Source: an uncultured Alphaproteobacteria bacterium
GTDB lineage: Bacteria; Pseudomonadota; Alphaproteobacteria; UBA8366; JADFVY01
Direction: 5' to 3'
Assembly: GCA_947259105.1 (NCBI GenBank)
Contig: CAMYKU010000001.1
Coordinates: 1-64,000 of the forward strand
DNA: 64,000 bases
In this document: in pieces, positions 22,021 through 32,954 of the stretch
How the letters are laid out: every line of letters starts with the position of its first letter
Numbering within the stretch: the first letter of the stretch is position 1
Notes under the pieces: generated by a model
Seen by the model: the letters and a program-made list of their open reading frames with translations, nothing else
Told to the model about the DNA's origin: nothing
Database searches by the model: none
Program-made: the position numbers and the translations under genes

Positions 22021-22135
22021 TATCCGTCAAGTTCGCGCCGGCCCGCTCCCCCACCCGGCCACCCAACGGCATCGTACACTGTGGGTGGCCGGGTGGGGGA
22101 GCGGGCCGGAGCCGATTCCAAGTAAGTGGATATCC
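22021..22135. repeat. Long inverted repeat (copy 2 of the hairpin family at 26-147)
   Basis: tatccgtcaagttcgcgccggcccgctcccccacccggccaccca-acggcatcgtacactg-tgggtggccgggtgggggagcgggccgg. Confidence 0.9.
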
Positions 22136-22174
22136 GCAGCCCGTTACGCCGATGCAACCCCTGGAGACCGCCCG

Positions 22175-22891
22175 ATGCGCCCCTCGAACCGCGCCCCCGA
22201 CCAACTGCGTGCCGTCAGCCTCGAGCCCGGCGTCGCGAAACACGCGGAAGGCTCGTGCCTTGCCCGTTTCGGCGACACGCACGTGCTGTGCACCGCGAGC
22301 GTCATCGAGCGCGTGCCGCCGTTCCTGCGCAATTCGGGAAAGGGCTGGGTGACGGCCGAATACGGCATGCTGCCGCGCGCGACGGGATCGCGCACCGACC
22401 GCGAGGCGGCGCGCGGCAAGCAGACCGGACGCACCCAGGAGATCCAGCGGCTGATCGGACGGTCGTTGCGGGCGGTCACCCGGCTCGACGCGTTCGGCGA
22501 GCGGCAGATCACCGTCGACTGCGACGTGATCCAGGCCGACGGCGGCACCCGCACGGCGGCGATCACCGGCGCCTGGGTCGCACTGCATCAGGCTTTCGCG
22601 CACATGCAGCGGATCGGGGCGGTCAAGGCGATCCCGCTCAGCGACCAAGTGGCGGCGGTATCCTGCGGCCTGTGGCGGTCGACGCCGGTGCTGGATCTCG
22701 ACTACGCCGAGGATTCGACGGCGGAGGCGGACGCGAATTTCGTGTTCACCGGGTCCGGCGGCATCGTCGAGGTGCAGGGCACCGCCGAAGCCGAACCGTT
22801 CACGCGCGAGCAGTTCGACGCGATGATCGAACTCGCGCGCAAGGGCATCGCGGAACTGACCGCGATCCAGCGCAGCGCCTTGGAGCTGTAG
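22175..22891 (+). CDS. rph: Ribonuclease PH
   Basis: [36 protein letters not shown]. Confidence 0.98.
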   Translation: MRPSNRAPDQLRAVSLEPGVAKHAEGSCLARFGDTHVLCTASVIERVPPFLRNSGKGWVTAEYGMLPRATGSRTDREAARGKQTGRTQEIQRLIGRSLRAVTRLDAFGERQITVDCDVIQADGGTRTAAITGAWVALHQAFAHMQRIGAVKAIPLSDQVAAVSCGLWRSTPVLDLDYAEDSTAEADANFVFTGSGGIVEVQGTAEAEPFTREQFDAMIELARKGIAELTAIQRSALEL

Positions 22892-22970
22892 AGCCCGTTT
22901 CGTCGTTGCGCCGGCGTCCGGATCACGGCCGGCGCGAACCCCGGTCGCATATCGCAATAGGCCGGTGTCT

Positions 22971-23939
22971 TCACGCCGGCAGGCGGTGCACGACGGCCTC
23001 GGACAGGCGGCGCTCGATGGCGTCCCAGATTTGCGCCGCCACCGAGACATTGTCGAACCGGTCGATCTCCTGGATGCCGGTCGGCGACGTCACGTTGATT
23101 TCGGTCAGCCAGTCGCCGATCACGTCGATGCCGACGAACAGCAGGCCCCTATCCACCAGGGTCGGCCCGATCGCTTCGCAGATCTCCTTTTCGCGGCTGG
23201 TCAGGGTCGCCCGCACCGGCTTGCCGCCCGCATGCATGTTCGAGCGCGCCTCGCCCGGCGCCGGAATGCGGTTGATCGCGCCGGCGGGCACGCCGTCGAC
23301 CAGGATGATCCGCTTGTCGCCCTTGCGGACCTCCGGCAGGTAGCGCTGTATGATCGCGGGTTCGCGATAGAGCTCGGTAAACAGTTCCAGCAGCGCGTTG
23401 AGGTTCTCGTCCTCCGGCGCAATGTGAAACACCCCCGCGCCGCCGTTGCCGAACAGCGGCTTGACGATGATGTCCCGGTATTCGCGCCGGAAGGCCAGAA
23501 CTTCGTCCCTGTTGCTGGTGATCAGGGTCGGCGGCATCAGCTCGCCGAACTGGGTGCCGAAGAGTTTCTCGGGCGCGTTGCGCACCGACACCGGATCGTT
23601 GACCACCAGCGTTTCCGGATGGATGTGCTCAAGCAGATGTGTCGCCGTGATATACGCCATGTCGAACGGCGGGTCCTGGCGCATGAGCACCACGTCCATG
23701 GTCGCAAGATCGACCCGTTCCGGCCCGTTCAGCGTGAAGTGATTGCCCTTTTCGCGGCGCACCTCGAGCGCGCTGGAATGCGCGTAGACCCGCCCGTCGT
23801 CGAAGGTCAGCGCGTGCGGCAGGTAATAGAATATGGCGTGACCGCGCCGTTGCGCCTCAAGCGCAAGGGCGAAGGTGCTGTCGGCATCGATGTCGATCGA
23901 CTCGATGGCGTCCATCTGGATGGCAACGGCCAGGCTCAT
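22971..23939 (-). CDS. gshB: Glutathione synthetase
   Basis: [51 protein letters not shown]. Confidence 0.97.
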   Translation of the reverse strand: MSLAVAIQMDAIESIDIDADSTFALALEAQRRGHAIFYYLPHALTFDDGRVYAHSSALEVRREKGNHFTLNGPERVDLATMDVVLMRQDPPFDMAYITATHLLEHIHPETLVVNDPVSVRNAPEKLFGTQFGELMPPTLITSNRDEVLAFRREYRDIIVKPLFGNGGAGVFHIAPEDENLNALLELFTELYREPAIIQRYLPEVRKGDKRIILVDGVPAGAINRIPAPGEARSNMHAGGKPVRATLTSREKEICEAIGPTLVDRGLLFVGIDVIGDWLTEINVTSPTGIQEIDRFDNVSVAAQIWDAIERRLSEAVVHRLPA

Positions 23940-23988
23940 TTCGGTGTCTCCGCAAATTCGGTTGTCGGGGCCGGTCTTGCCCGGGAAA

Positions 23989-24819
23989 TCAGCCGGACTG
24001 CCCACGCAGTTTCTGCAACAGAAGGGCTGCATCGTGCCGCGGCCCGTCCAGCGTCTCGCGAGAGATATATTCCTCAAGCGCGGCGACGGCATTGTCAATG
24101 CGTCCGAGCTGTGCATCGAGCAGCGCCTTTTCGCGCCACAGCGTCTTGTCGTCGGGCGCGATCCACAGCATCCGCTCCAGCGTGTGCGCCGCGGCCTGCT
24201 TGTCGCCGCTGCGCGACTGGCGCAGCCGTATATTGTTCTGGAGCCGGACGAGGACCTCCCGGTCCGGGACGGCAATATAGTGCTCGGGCCGCAGCTCGGC
24301 CTCTTCGTCCCCCTGCGCTTTCAGGAGCGCCCGCAAGCCGCTTGCCGTCTGCGGCGCACACCTCTCGTACGGATCGAGGATGGCGCGCTGGCCGAGATGG
24401 TCCATCCGCAACAGGAAGTGGCCCGGAAAATTGAGCCCCGCGATTTCCCATCCCTGCGCGCGTGCGGCATGGATGCACAGAATTCCAAGCGCCACGGGCA
24501 GACCGCGGCGGCGGTCGATCACCCGCATCAGATTGGCGTTCTGCAGGTCGTCGTAAGTCCGCCGGTCGCCCTGGTATCCGTATGCGGTGAATACGACCTC
24601 CCGTACCGCCGCGATCCGTGTATCAAGCGAATCGGCGGCGGCGGCGGACTTGCGCAGGTCGTCGGCCAGCAGGGCGAGGTGGTCCCGGTAGCGGGCCAAC
24701 GGCACGCCCGGCCGGTCAAGCCCGGCGAGCACCAGCGCCACACCGGCTATATCGATATGGTCGGCAGGGTTCCTGCCGACCCTGCGCAATACGGTTTCGG
24801 CCTCGTCGCCTGAACCCAA
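23989..24819 (-). CDS. SirB1 family (transglutaminase-like/TPR) protein
   Basis: [56 protein letters not shown]. Confidence 0.88.
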   Translation of the reverse strand: MGSGDEAETVLRRVGRNPADHIDIAGVALVLAGLDRPGVPLARYRDHLALLADDLRKSAAAADSLDTRIAAVREVVFTAYGYQGDRRTYDDLQNANLMRVIDRRRGLPVALGILCIHAARAQGWEIAGLNFPGHFLLRMDHLGQRAILDPYERCAPQTASGLRALLKAQGDEEAELRPEHYIAVPDREVLVRLQNNIRLRQSRSGDKQAAAHTLERMLWIAPDDKTLWREKALLDAQLGRIDNAVAALEEYISRETLDGPRHDAALLLQKLRGQSG

Positions 24820-24822
24820 CAG

Positions 24823-25437
24823 TCACCCTCCCTCGCCAGGGGAACTGACCCGCACATAGGGCACGACCCGCCGGACATAGTCAATCCGCCGTGCGTAACC
24901 GACGACCCGGTCGAGCTCCTTCTGGTTTTGCGCAATGCCCATCAGGTACACCGTCTTGTTCACGGTATCGATGGTGTAGTTGATGCTCTGTATCTCGCCG
25001 TCGAACAGGATGGCGGTGCGCAGCTTCGTGGTGATCCACGAATCCCGCGCGGCGTCCGACAGGGTGCTGGTGTTGTTCACCTCGATCTCGTTGATCACTT
25101 CGGCGACACCGTCGACCTGCCACGCGATCCGCGCCGCGTCGATCCGGTTCTGGGGATTCGGCACGATCCCGGTCAGCAGCACTTTCCCTTCGACGACCTC
25201 GATATCGACCCGCTGGTAAACCTTCAGGTCGAAATCGACCAGCTTCGCGTTGATGTTGGCCTGGATGCCGCTGTCGGAAATTGCGGTCTTCACCGGCCGG
25301 TCCTGCGCGGCCACCGTCATGCCCACGGCGGCCCCGCCGACGACCAGCGCGCCACACCCGCCCAGCGGCAGCGCCGCCGCCAGCAACAGCATGGCGGCGC
25401 TTCGAGCGGGGGCTCGGTCACGGCGTTTCAACGGCAT
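24823..25437 (-). CDS. BON-domain lipoprotein (OsmY/DolP-like)
   Basis: Lipobox LPLGGCGALV; two BON repeats. Confidence 0.9.
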   Translation of the reverse strand: MPLKRRDRAPARSAAMLLLAAALPLGGCGALVVGGAAVGMTVAAQDRPVKTAISDSGIQANINAKLVDFDLKVYQRVDIEVVEGKVLLTGIVPNPQNRIDAARIAWQVDGVAEVINEIEVNNTSTLSDAARDSWITTKLRTAILFDGEIQSINYTIDTVNKTVYLMGIAQNQKELDRVVGYARRIDYVRRVVPYVRVSSPGEGG

Positions 25438-25456
25438 CGAATACCTCTCATATTGC

Positions 25457-25858
25457 CTACCAGGAAACCTTGCCTGGGGAATTTAGCCATTGCGGGTCGG
25501 CGCGCCAAGCATCAACCACATGTTGCGGCCAGCGCCAGGGTGTCACCAGCATGACATCGAAGCGGACCTGCATCGCGGCGAGGTCCGGCCGGCCCGCCAC
25601 GACCCAGCCCGCGGCGCGTATGAGCCGCTCCCGCTGCCGCGGCGTCACCGCCTCCGCCGCCGCGGCGGAGTCCGGCCGCGCCTTGACCTCGATGATCGCC
25701 AGCACCGCACCGCGCCGGGCGACGATGTCGATTTCACCGACCGGGCTGCGCACCCGCCGCCCTAGAATCCGGTAGCCGCGCAGGACCAGGGCGGCGGCGC
25801 AGGCCGCCTCGGCCCAGCGGCCGCGGCGCCACGCGCGATGGCGCGCAGCGCGGCTCAT
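25457..25858 (-). CDS. YraN/UPF0102 family endonuclease-like protein
   Basis: AEAACAAALVLRGYRILGRRVRSPVGEIDIVARRGAVLAIIEVKAR. Confidence 0.95.
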   Translation of the reverse strand: MSRAARHRAWRRGRWAEAACAAALVLRGYRILGRRVRSPVGEIDIVARRGAVLAIIEVKARPDSAAAAEAVTPRQRERLIRAAGWVVAGRPDLAAMQVRFDVMLVTPWRWPQHVVDAWRADPQWLNSPGKVSW

Positions 25859-26721
25859 GCGGGGTCGTCCGGATCACGCGCGCCGGCCAGCGCCAGGGCC
25901 CGGGCATAGACTTCGCGCCGCGGCGTTCCTGTCGCTTCGCTGACGGCGGCCGCCGCGTCACGCAGGCTCATCCGGGCCAGCGCGTCGCGCAGCAGCGAAT
26001 CGATGTCGGCGGGGATGACGTCGGAGAGGGGAGGCGCGACCACGACAACGACCTCGCCCCTCGGCGGCCCGGCTTCGCCGTAGTGCCGCGCCAGACCCTC
26101 GAGCGTATCGCGCCGGACCTCCTCGTGGAGCTTGGTGAGCTCCCGCGCGACGGCCGCCTGCCGCGGCCCGAACACGCTGGCCATATCGGCCAGCGACGCG
26201 GCGAGCCGGCGCGCAGATTCGAAAAACACCAGGCTGGCGGGAACGCGCGACAGGTCCTTGAAGACGCCGATGCGGGCGGCCTGGCGCGGCGGCGGGAATC
26301 CCGCGAACAGGAACCGGTCGGTCGGCAGGCCGGCCGAGACCAGCGCCGCGATGCCCGCGGAAGGTCCCGGAATGGCGTACACGGCGATGCCGGCGGCCAC
26401 CGCCTCACGCACCAGCTTGTATCCCGGATCCGAGACCAGCGGCGTACCGGCATCGCTGACCAGCGCGACCGAAGCGCCCGCGCGCAGGCGCGCCAGCAGT
26501 TTCGGCCGTATCTTTTCCGCATTATGTTCATGATATGGAAAGGTTTGTGCCGCAGTAATGCCATACAAGCGAAGTAGCTTTGCCGTAACCCTTGTATCTT
26601 CGCAGGCGAGAATATCCACAGACGCGAGGACATCGAGGGCACGCAGAGTTACATCGCGAATATTGCCTATCGGTGTGGCGACCAAGTATAGCCCCGGCGA
26701 GAGTTTACTTTGGTCCGACAT
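25855..26721 (-). CDS. rsmI: 16S rRNA (cytidine(1402)-2'-O)-methyltransferase
   Basis: LYLVATPIGNIRDVTLRALDVL, ACEDTRVTAKLL, SDAGTPLVSDPG. Confidence 0.97.
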   Translation of the reverse strand: MSDQSKLSPGLYLVATPIGNIRDVTLRALDVLASVDILACEDTRVTAKLLRLYGITAAQTFPYHEHNAEKIRPKLLARLRAGASVALVSDAGTPLVSDPGYKLVREAVAAGIAVYAIPGPSAGIAALVSAGLPTDRFLFAGFPPPRQAARIGVFKDLSRVPASLVFFESARRLAASLADMASVFGPRQAAVARELTKLHEEVRRDTLEGLARHYGEAGPPRGEVVVVVAPPLSDVIPADIDSLLRDALARMSLRDAAAAVSEATGTPRREVYARALALAGARDPDDPA

Positions 26722-26780
26722 ACGGTTAGGCTGCCACCGCGATCGATCACTGGCAATTATCCGGCCGGAGCCGTCCGTAG

Positions 26781-28181
26781 ATGCTGTCCTGTTTCCGCCG
26801 TTTTTCTTCGATACCATTGTTTCTTGCCGCCGTCACCGGCCTTGCGTTGGCGTTGTCGGGCTGCGCCGACCCGTCGGGAGGAACTGTAGGGTCCCCGAGG
26901 GACCTGAGGCAAGGCTCCGCTGGGCAACAGGCGAGCCCGCCCTGGCCGGCCGCCCCGTCGCTGCCGCCGCTCGCGGGTCTGGAGCGCGAGATCACGCCGC
27001 GCGGCAGGGCGCAGTTCCCGCCGGATCAGCTGGCCGCGACGGCGGGCGTGCCGGTCGCGATCCTGCTGCCACTCAGCGGTCCGCGCGGCGAGCTCGGCAA
27101 GGCGATGCTGGACGCGGCGCAGCTGGCGGTGTTCGAGGTCGCCGGCCAGAACTTCGTGCTGCTGCCGTACGATACCAAGGGCACGCCGGAAGGCGCCGAG
27201 GAAGCCGCCGCCCGGGCCATGGGCCGCGGCGCGAAACTCGTGCTCGGCCCGTTGCTTGCCGATTCGGTCGAGGCGGTGGCGGCGCAGACCCGGATTTCCG
27301 ATATCAGCGTGGTCGCGTTCTCGAACTCCAGGCGGGTCGCCGGGAACGGCGTCTACATCCTGGGCTTCGCGCCCGACCAGCAGGCCGACGCGATCGTCGA
27401 CTACGCCACCGCACAGGGGTTCACCAGCTTCGGCGTGCTGGCCCCGTCCAACGACTACGGCGAAGTCGTGGTCGATGCGCTCTACAAGGCGACCGAGCGC
27501 CGCGGCGCGGTGGTGACCAAGACCGGGTATTACGATCCGTCCGCCGCCGATTTCTCGGAGTCGGCCCGGGCGCTGACCGACTACGATCTGCGGCGCGAGG
27601 AGCTGCTGCAGCAGATGGCGGCGCTCGAAGGCAAGACCGACGAGATCTCGAAGCGGGCGCTGGCCAAGCTGGAGGTGCTCGATACCGTCGGCGACCCGCC
27701 GTTCGACGCGGTGCTGTTGCCGGACGCCGGGCAGAATCTCCGGACCCTGGCCGCATTGATGAATTTCTACGACGTCGAGCAGCCGACCGTGCGGTTCCTC
27801 GGGCTGCGCGCCTGGGACGGCACGCCGGAGGTGGCCGCCGAGCGGGCACTGCAGGGCGCCTGGTTCGCCGCGCCGCCGGTCGAGGAGCGCAAGAAGTTCG
27901 AGGTTCGTTTCCGCGCTGCATTCGACTACACGCCGCCGCGCCTGGCCTCGCTGGCCTATGACGCGACGGCCCTCGCCGCGCTGCTTGCGCAGTCGCCGCG
28001 GGCCACCGACTTCTCGACCAACGCGCTGATCGACCCGAACGGATTCCGCGGCGTCGACGGAATTTTCCGGCTGGCCGCCGACGGCTCGGTCGAACGCGCC
28101 TACGCGATCCACGAAGTCACCATCGACGGGTTCCGCACCATCCAGCCGGCCGCGGACAGCTTCCAGACGCCGATCAACTGA
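26781..28181 (+). CDS. Penicillin-binding protein activator (LpoA-like, periplasmic-binding fold)
   Basis: Lipobox LALSGCADPS; VAILLPLSGPRGELGKAMLDAAQLAVFE. Confidence 0.85.
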   Translation: MLSCFRRFSSIPLFLAAVTGLALALSGCADPSGGTVGSPRDLRQGSAGQQASPPWPAAPSLPPLAGLEREITPRGRAQFPPDQLAATAGVPVAILLPLSGPRGELGKAMLDAAQLAVFEVAGQNFVLLPYDTKGTPEGAEEAAARAMGRGAKLVLGPLLADSVEAVAAQTRISDISVVAFSNSRRVAGNGVYILGFAPDQQADAIVDYATAQGFTSFGVLAPSNDYGEVVVDALYKATERRGAVVTKTGYYDPSAADFSESARALTDYDLRREELLQQMAALEGKTDEISKRALAKLEVLDTVGDPPFDAVLLPDAGQNLRTLAALMNFYDVEQPTVRFLGLRAWDGTPEVAAERALQGAWFAAPPVEERKKFEVRFRAAFDYTPPRLASLAYDATALAALLAQSPRATDFSTNALIDPNGFRGVDGIFRLAADGSVERAYAIHEVTIDGFRTIQPAADSFQTPIN

Positions 28182-28195
28182 TCTAAGCGAGTGAT

Positions 28196-29365
28196 CTAAG
28201 CGAGCAGATGGGCGAGCAGCGCGTTCAGGCGTTGCCGGCCGCTTGCCGTCGCCCTGAGGCCGGCCCGGTCGCATTCGAGCAATCCTTCCCCGGTCAGGTC
28301 ACTCAGCCGCGTCGGGTCCAGCGCATCTTCGAGGCGGCGCCCGGCCAGCGCCCGGAACCTGTCTCTCGACACCCCATCGACAAGGCGCAGCCCCATCATC
28401 AGGATTTCCGCGACCCGCTGGTCGCTGTCGACCGGCGCCGCCTCCGCGGTCCCGGCGCCGCGATCCTCGACACGCTCGAGCCAGCGCTCCGGGGCGCGAT
28501 GCCGGCGGTACGCCACGGTGCCCGCGTTCCCGGTGATCCGGCCATGGGCGCCGGGCCCGACGCCGGCGTAATTGCCGTAACGCCAGTAGGTCAAATTGTG
28601 CCGCGACGCGGCGCCGGGCGCTGCATGGTTGGAAATCTCGTAGGCCGGAAGCCCGGCTTCATCCATTATTGTTTGTGTTATTTCATAAAGCGTTGCAGCA
28701 TTTTCCTCATCTGGAACGGCAAGTTCGCCGCGATTGAACAGGGTGTGGAACGCCGTGCCCGGCTCGATCGTCAGCTGATAGAGCGACAGGTGGTCGCCCG
28801 CCTCGGCCAGGGCGCGCCGCAGCTCCGCCGTCCAGCCCGGCGCAGTCTGGCCGGGGCGCGCATAGATCAGGTCGAACGAGGTGCGGTCGAACAGCCGCGC
28901 CGCGATCCGTACCGCGTCGAGCGCCTCGTCTGCGCCGTGGGTGCGGCCGAGCGCCTTCAGGGAGTCGTCGTCCAGCGCCTGCACGCCGAGCGACACCCGG
29001 TTCACCCCCGCGGCCCGGAAATCCGCCAGCCGCCCCGCCTCGACCGAGGTCGGGTTGGCCTCCAGCGTGATCTCTGCATCCGGTGCGAGGCCCCAGTGTT
29101 CCGCGGCCCGCGCGATCACCGCGGACGCGGTCCCGGGCGCCATCAGCGACGGCGTGCCGCCGCCGAAGAAGATGCTGGTCAGCGGGCCCAAACCCGGCGC
29201 CTCGTGCGCCGCGGCATGGTCGATCTCGCGCAGCAGGGCGGCCCGCCAGCGCCCCTGGTCGATGCTGTCCCGGACATGGCTGTTGAAATCGCAGTAGGGG
29301 CATTTCGACAGGCAGAACGGCCAGTGGACGTAAAGCGCGAATCCGCCCGCCGCCGGGGCGCTCAC
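28196..29365 (-). CDS. hemW: HemW-family radical SAM protein (coproporphyrinogen III oxidase-like)
   Basis: [26 protein letters not shown] start overlapping rdgB stop by 4 nt. Confidence 0.95.
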   Translation of the reverse strand: MSAPAAGGFALYVHWPFCLSKCPYCDFNSHVRDSIDQGRWRAALLREIDHAAAHEAPGLGPLTSIFFGGGTPSLMAPGTASAVIARAAEHWGLAPDAEITLEANPTSVEAGRLADFRAAGVNRVSLGVQALDDDSLKALGRTHGADEALDAVRIAARLFDRTSFDLIYARPGQTAPGWTAELRRALAEAGDHLSLYQLTIEPGTAFHTLFNRGELAVPDEENAATLYEITQTIMDEAGLPAYEISNHAAPGAASRHNLTYWRYGNYAGVGPGAHGRITGNAGTVAYRRHRAPERWLERVEDRGAGTAEAAPVDSDQRVAEILMMGLRLVDGVSRDRFRALAGRRLEDALDPTRLSDLTGEGLLECDRAGLRATASGRQRLNALLAHLLA

Positions 29366-29976
29366 CGCGGGCCGTCCCCGAAACAGGCGGCGACCAGCCT
29401 GGCGAAGGCGACGGCCCGGTGGGTGATCTCGAGCTTGGCCGCCGGCGCCATTTCGCCAAAGGTGATGTCGTACCCGTCCGGCCGGAAGACCGGATCGTAG
29501 CCGAAGCCGTGCCCGCCGCGCGGCGGCCAGACCAGCGTGCCGTCGACCCGGCCCTCGAAAGTTTCGATGTGCCCGTCGGGCCAGGCCAGCGCCAGGACGC
29601 AGACGAAATGGGCGCTGCGGTCGGTCTTGCCCCGCAGTGCCGTCTCCACCTTTTCCATGGCGACACGGAAATCGCGGCCATTCCCGGTTTCGGCCCAGCG
29701 CGCCGAATGGATGCCGGGCTCGCCGCCCAGCGCATGCACCGCCAGGCCGGAATCGTCGGCCAGCGCCGGCAGGCCGGATCCGTCCGCCGCTTCGCGCGCC
29801 TTCAGCGCGGCATTCTCGGCGAAGGTGGCGCCGGTTTCCTCCGGCTCCGGCAGGCCGCACTCCGCCGCCGGGACCACCGCGACTCCGAACGGCGCCATCA
29901 GATCGGCGATCTCGCGAACCTTGCCCGCGTTGTGGCTGGCGATGACCAGCTTCGCTTCGGTGAATTTCCGTGCCAT
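29362..29976 (-). CDS. rdgB: XTP/dITP pyrophosphatase
   Basis: [51 protein letters not shown]. Confidence 0.97.
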   Translation of the reverse strand: MARKFTEAKLVIASHNAGKVREIADLMAPFGVAVVPAAECGLPEPEETGATFAENAALKAREAADGSGLPALADDSGLAVHALGGEPGIHSARWAETGNGRDFRVAMEKVETALRGKTDRSAHFVCVLALAWPDGHIETFEGRVDGTLVWPPRGGHGFGYDPVFRPDGYDITFGEMAPAAKLEITHRAVAFARLVAACFGDGPR

Positions 29977-30314
29977 GGCCGCATATATGGCGCGGCGCGG
30001 CCGGGGTGGGAAGCCGATTCTGCACATCGCACCCGCGGCAGGGCATAAATTTGCCCCACATGTTGTGGATAAGTTGGTGGATAATACCGCATGTGGCGTT
30101 AAAGCCGCTCCAATGTCCGCTGGTGCGTCCTGCCGGAATCCGGCCTTGGGGTGCAGCGGGATCGCCGGAGGGGAATCAGCGAGTCCCGCACGGACTCGAA
30201 TTTCCCGGCGTCGGCACACGCAAAAAGAGTCATTGCGCGCGATTCGTGCTGGCGTTCTGCTTTCGTTCCGGTTTATGCTGGCGCGACGCAGGAACAGGGA
30301 AGGGGCCGAACCCC

Positions 30315-31835
30315 ATGGTCGCGCGCGTCGGCACGGTGGCGTTTCAGGGCATCGATACGCTGGGCATCGACGTCCAGGTGCAGATGGCCGGCGGGCTGCC
30401 CGCCTTCACCGTGGTCGGCCTGCCCGACAAGGCGGTGGGCGAAAGCCGCGAGCGGGTGCGCTCCGCCCTCGGCGCGATGGGCCTCGCCCTGCCGCCCAAG
30501 CGGATCACCGTCAACCTCTCGCCCGCCGACGTGCTCAAGGAGGGCAGCCATTTCGACCTGCCGATCGCGCTCGGCCTGCTGGTCGCGATGGGGGTGCTGC
30601 CGGCCGACGAGCTGGCGCGCTATACGGTGCTGGGGGAGCTTGCGCTCGACGGCGCGATCGCCCCGGTGGCCGGCGTGCTGCCCGCGGCGATCGCGGCCGC
30701 CGCCGAATCCCGCGGCATCATCTGCCCGGCGGCGACCGGCGGCGAGGCGGCCTGGGCCGACGGCATCGAGGTGCTGGCGCCGGCGACGCTGCTGGCGCTG
30801 ATCAACCACTTCAAGGGCAGCCAGGTGCTCACGCCGCCGGAGCCGCAGCTCGCCGAGGACGGCATGGCGACGCCCGATCTCGCCGACATCAAGGGGCAGG
30901 AGACCGCCAAGCGGGCGCTCGAGCTCTGCGCCGCCGGCGCCCACAACCTCCTGATGCTGGGCCCGCCGGGGGCCGGCAAGTCGATGCTGGCGCAGCGCCT
31001 GCCCGGCATCCTCCCCTCCCTCGACCCGCGCGAGGCGCTGGAGGTCAGCATGATCCATTCGGTCGCCGGCATGCTGGACGGCGGCCGGCTGTCGCGCCGG
31101 CGGCCGTTCCGCGACCCGCACCATTCGGCGTCGCTCGCCGCCATGGTCGGCGGCGGCACGCGCGCACGGCCCGGCGAGGTCAGCCTCGCGCATAATGGCG
31201 TGCTGTTCCTCGACGAGTTGCCCGAGTTCCAGCGCCCGACGCTGGAGGCGCTGCGCCAGCCGGTGGAGACCGGCCGGGCCGTGGTCGCCCGCGCCAACGC
31301 CCATGTCACCTATCCGGCCAGGTTCCAGCTCGTCGCGGCGATGAACCCGTGCCGCTGCGGCCATCTCGACGACCCGGCGATCGCCTGCGCGCGGGCGCCG
31401 CGCTGCGCCCAGGACTACCAGGCGAAGATCTCCGGCCCGCTGTTCGACCGCATCGACCTGCATGTCGAGGTGCCGGCGGTCAGCCCCGCCGACCTCTCGC
31501 TGCCGCCGCCGGCCGAGGGTTCGGACCAGGTGCGCGCGCGGGTGGCCGCCGCCCGCGATGTGCAGGCGGCGCGCTACGCCGGCCTGCCGGAGGGCAGCCG
31601 CATCCGCACCAACGCCGAGGCCGACGGCAGGCTGCTGGAAGAGGTCGCGGCCCCCGACGCGCCGGGCCGCAAGCTGCTGGCCGAGGCGACCGACGCCCTG
31701 CGCCTGACCGCCCGCGGCTACCACCGGGTGCTGCGCGTGGCGCGGACGCTGGCGGATCTCGACGGGGCGGCGGACGTGCGCCGCATCCACATCGCCGAGG
31801 CGCTGAGCTACCGCCGCGTGGCGCCGGGACGGTGA
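30315..31835 (+). CDS. comM: YifB/ComM family Mg chelatase-like AAA ATPase
   Basis: [54 protein letters not shown]. Confidence 0.97.
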   Translation: MVARVGTVAFQGIDTLGIDVQVQMAGGLPAFTVVGLPDKAVGESRERVRSALGAMGLALPPKRITVNLSPADVLKEGSHFDLPIALGLLVAMGVLPADELARYTVLGELALDGAIAPVAGVLPAAIAAAAESRGIICPAATGGEAAWADGIEVLAPATLLALINHFKGSQVLTPPEPQLAEDGMATPDLADIKGQETAKRALELCAAGAHNLLMLGPPGAGKSMLAQRLPGILPSLDPREALEVSMIHSVAGMLDGGRLSRRRPFRDPHHSASLAAMVGGGTRARPGEVSLAHNGVLFLDELPEFQRPTLEALRQPVETGRAVVARANAHVTYPARFQLVAAMNPCRCGHLDDPAIACARAPRCAQDYQAKISGPLFDRIDLHVEVPAVSPADLSLPPPAEGSDQVRARVAAARDVQAARYAGLPEGSRIRTNAEADGRLLEEVAAPDAPGRKLLAEATDALRLTARGYHRVLRVARTLADLDGAADVRRIHIAEALSYRRVAPGR

Positions 31836-32300
31836 GGGGACTTGCTTCTTTTGCCGGCCCTCCGTTTAAGAAAAATTTTGCCTCCGCTCTTTCCGGGGCG
31901 CTGCGACCGTCGGAACCGCATGCGCGTGGCTGTGTGTGATGAAATATGGTTTCCAGCAGCGCCGGCGAACCGGCAGGCGGCTTCACGCGCAAGGACGCGG
32001 GTGAATAGCCTTCTGGATCGGGCCTGGACCCCGCGCATCCCGATACAAATTGCCGGAAATTCAGCCCCATCGCGGCTCCGGCGCACGTTGCCGAATGGGC
32101 GCTCCCTGCCGATTTTATTTGCAATTCGCCCCCGCATGCGGCATTTACGAACCACCGGTACCATGACGTCCTGGCGTATCCTTCTAGACGCCCACCGCGC
32201 TTAGCCGCGTTACCCCTCGACATTGTGAGACCATGAAGACCGATGACGCGGGGCGATTTCGCATGGCGTCGACATGTTTAGCTGATAAGAGGAAATTACG

Positions 32301-32507
32301 ATGGCTACAGGAACCGTGAAGTGGTTCAACGCAGTAAAAGGCTTTGGCTTTATCGAGCCGAGCGATGGCTCGAAGGACGTGTTCGTCCACATTTCGGCCG
32401 TTGAGCGCGCCGGCTTGCCGGGGCTCAATGAAGGCCAGAAGATCACCTATGAAGTGGTCCCAGGCCGCGACGGCAAAAGCTCGGCCGAGAATCTGGTCGC
32501 CGAGTAA
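32301..32507 (+). CDS. cspA: CspA-family cold shock protein
   Basis: MATGTVKWFNAVKGFGFIEPSDGSKDVFVHISAVERAGL. Confidence 0.98.
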   Translation: MATGTVKWFNAVKGFGFIEPSDGSKDVFVHISAVERAGLPGLNEGQKITYEVVPGRDGKSSAENLVAE

Positions 32508-32552
32508 CGAAATCGGCCGGATACGCCCGCGCCTGGCCGGAGTCCGCATGTG

Positions 32553-32588
32553 TAGCCGGACCCGACCGGGGCGGGCTTTTTATTTTTC
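32553..32588 (+). terminator. Probable terminator downstream of cspA
   Basis: agccggacccgaccggggcgggctttttattttt GC-rich hairpin plus T-rich tail. Confidence 0.5.
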
Positions 32589-32632
32589 GGGAGCGGCACG
32601 ACGCCGCCACACACGCATACGAAAGGAGCCCC

Positions 32633-32803
32633 ATGCCCCGCAAGCCAAACTACCAGTTCGAGCGCCGGGAGCGGGAGCGCGCCAAGGCCGCCAAGAAGGC
32701 GGCGAAGGCGGAGCTGAAGAAGCGCAAGACGGAAGAAGCGGCCGTCGAGGCCGGCGAACCCGGGGCGGTCCTGGACGACGGACCGGAGCCGGAAAGCGAC
32801 TGA
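32633..32803 (+). CDS. Small highly charged hypothetical protein (56 aa), missed by the ORF track
   Basis: MPRKPNYQFERRERERAKAAKKAAKAELKKRKTEEAAVEAGEPGAVLDDGPEPESD; preceded by gaaaggag RBS. Confidence 0.7.
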   Translation: MPRKPNYQFERRERERAKAAKKAAKAELKKRKTEEAAVEAGEPGAVLDDGPEPESD

Positions 32804-32839
32804 CCGCCGGCGGCGGGCGCCGATCCGCCGGGCCGGCAA

Positions 32840-32941
32840 AAGCGGATCGCGATTGATCGTCGTCACGATCGTTCGCGTGACTCCGCTCCAAATCACACGG
32901 ACAGATCTGATTGGCCGGAGCGGCGGGTCGCCGAAGGCGGG
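32840..32941. repeat. Dispersed hairpin repeat (copy 2 of 16260-16363)
   Basis: agcggatcgcgattgatcgtcgtcacgatcgttcgcgtgactccgctc ... ggcgggtcgccgaaggcg. Confidence 0.75.
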
Positions 32942-32954
32942 GCCGGCCGCACCG

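Noticed and set aside
26757-28274. 505-aa minus-strand ORF over the LpoA-like gene
   Set aside because: Shadow ORF with Arg-rich composition; plus strand has lipobox and periplasmic-binding fold motifs.
30273-31790. 505-aa minus-strand ORF antisense to comM
   Set aside because: GC-driven shadow ORF; comM motifs on plus strand are unambiguous.
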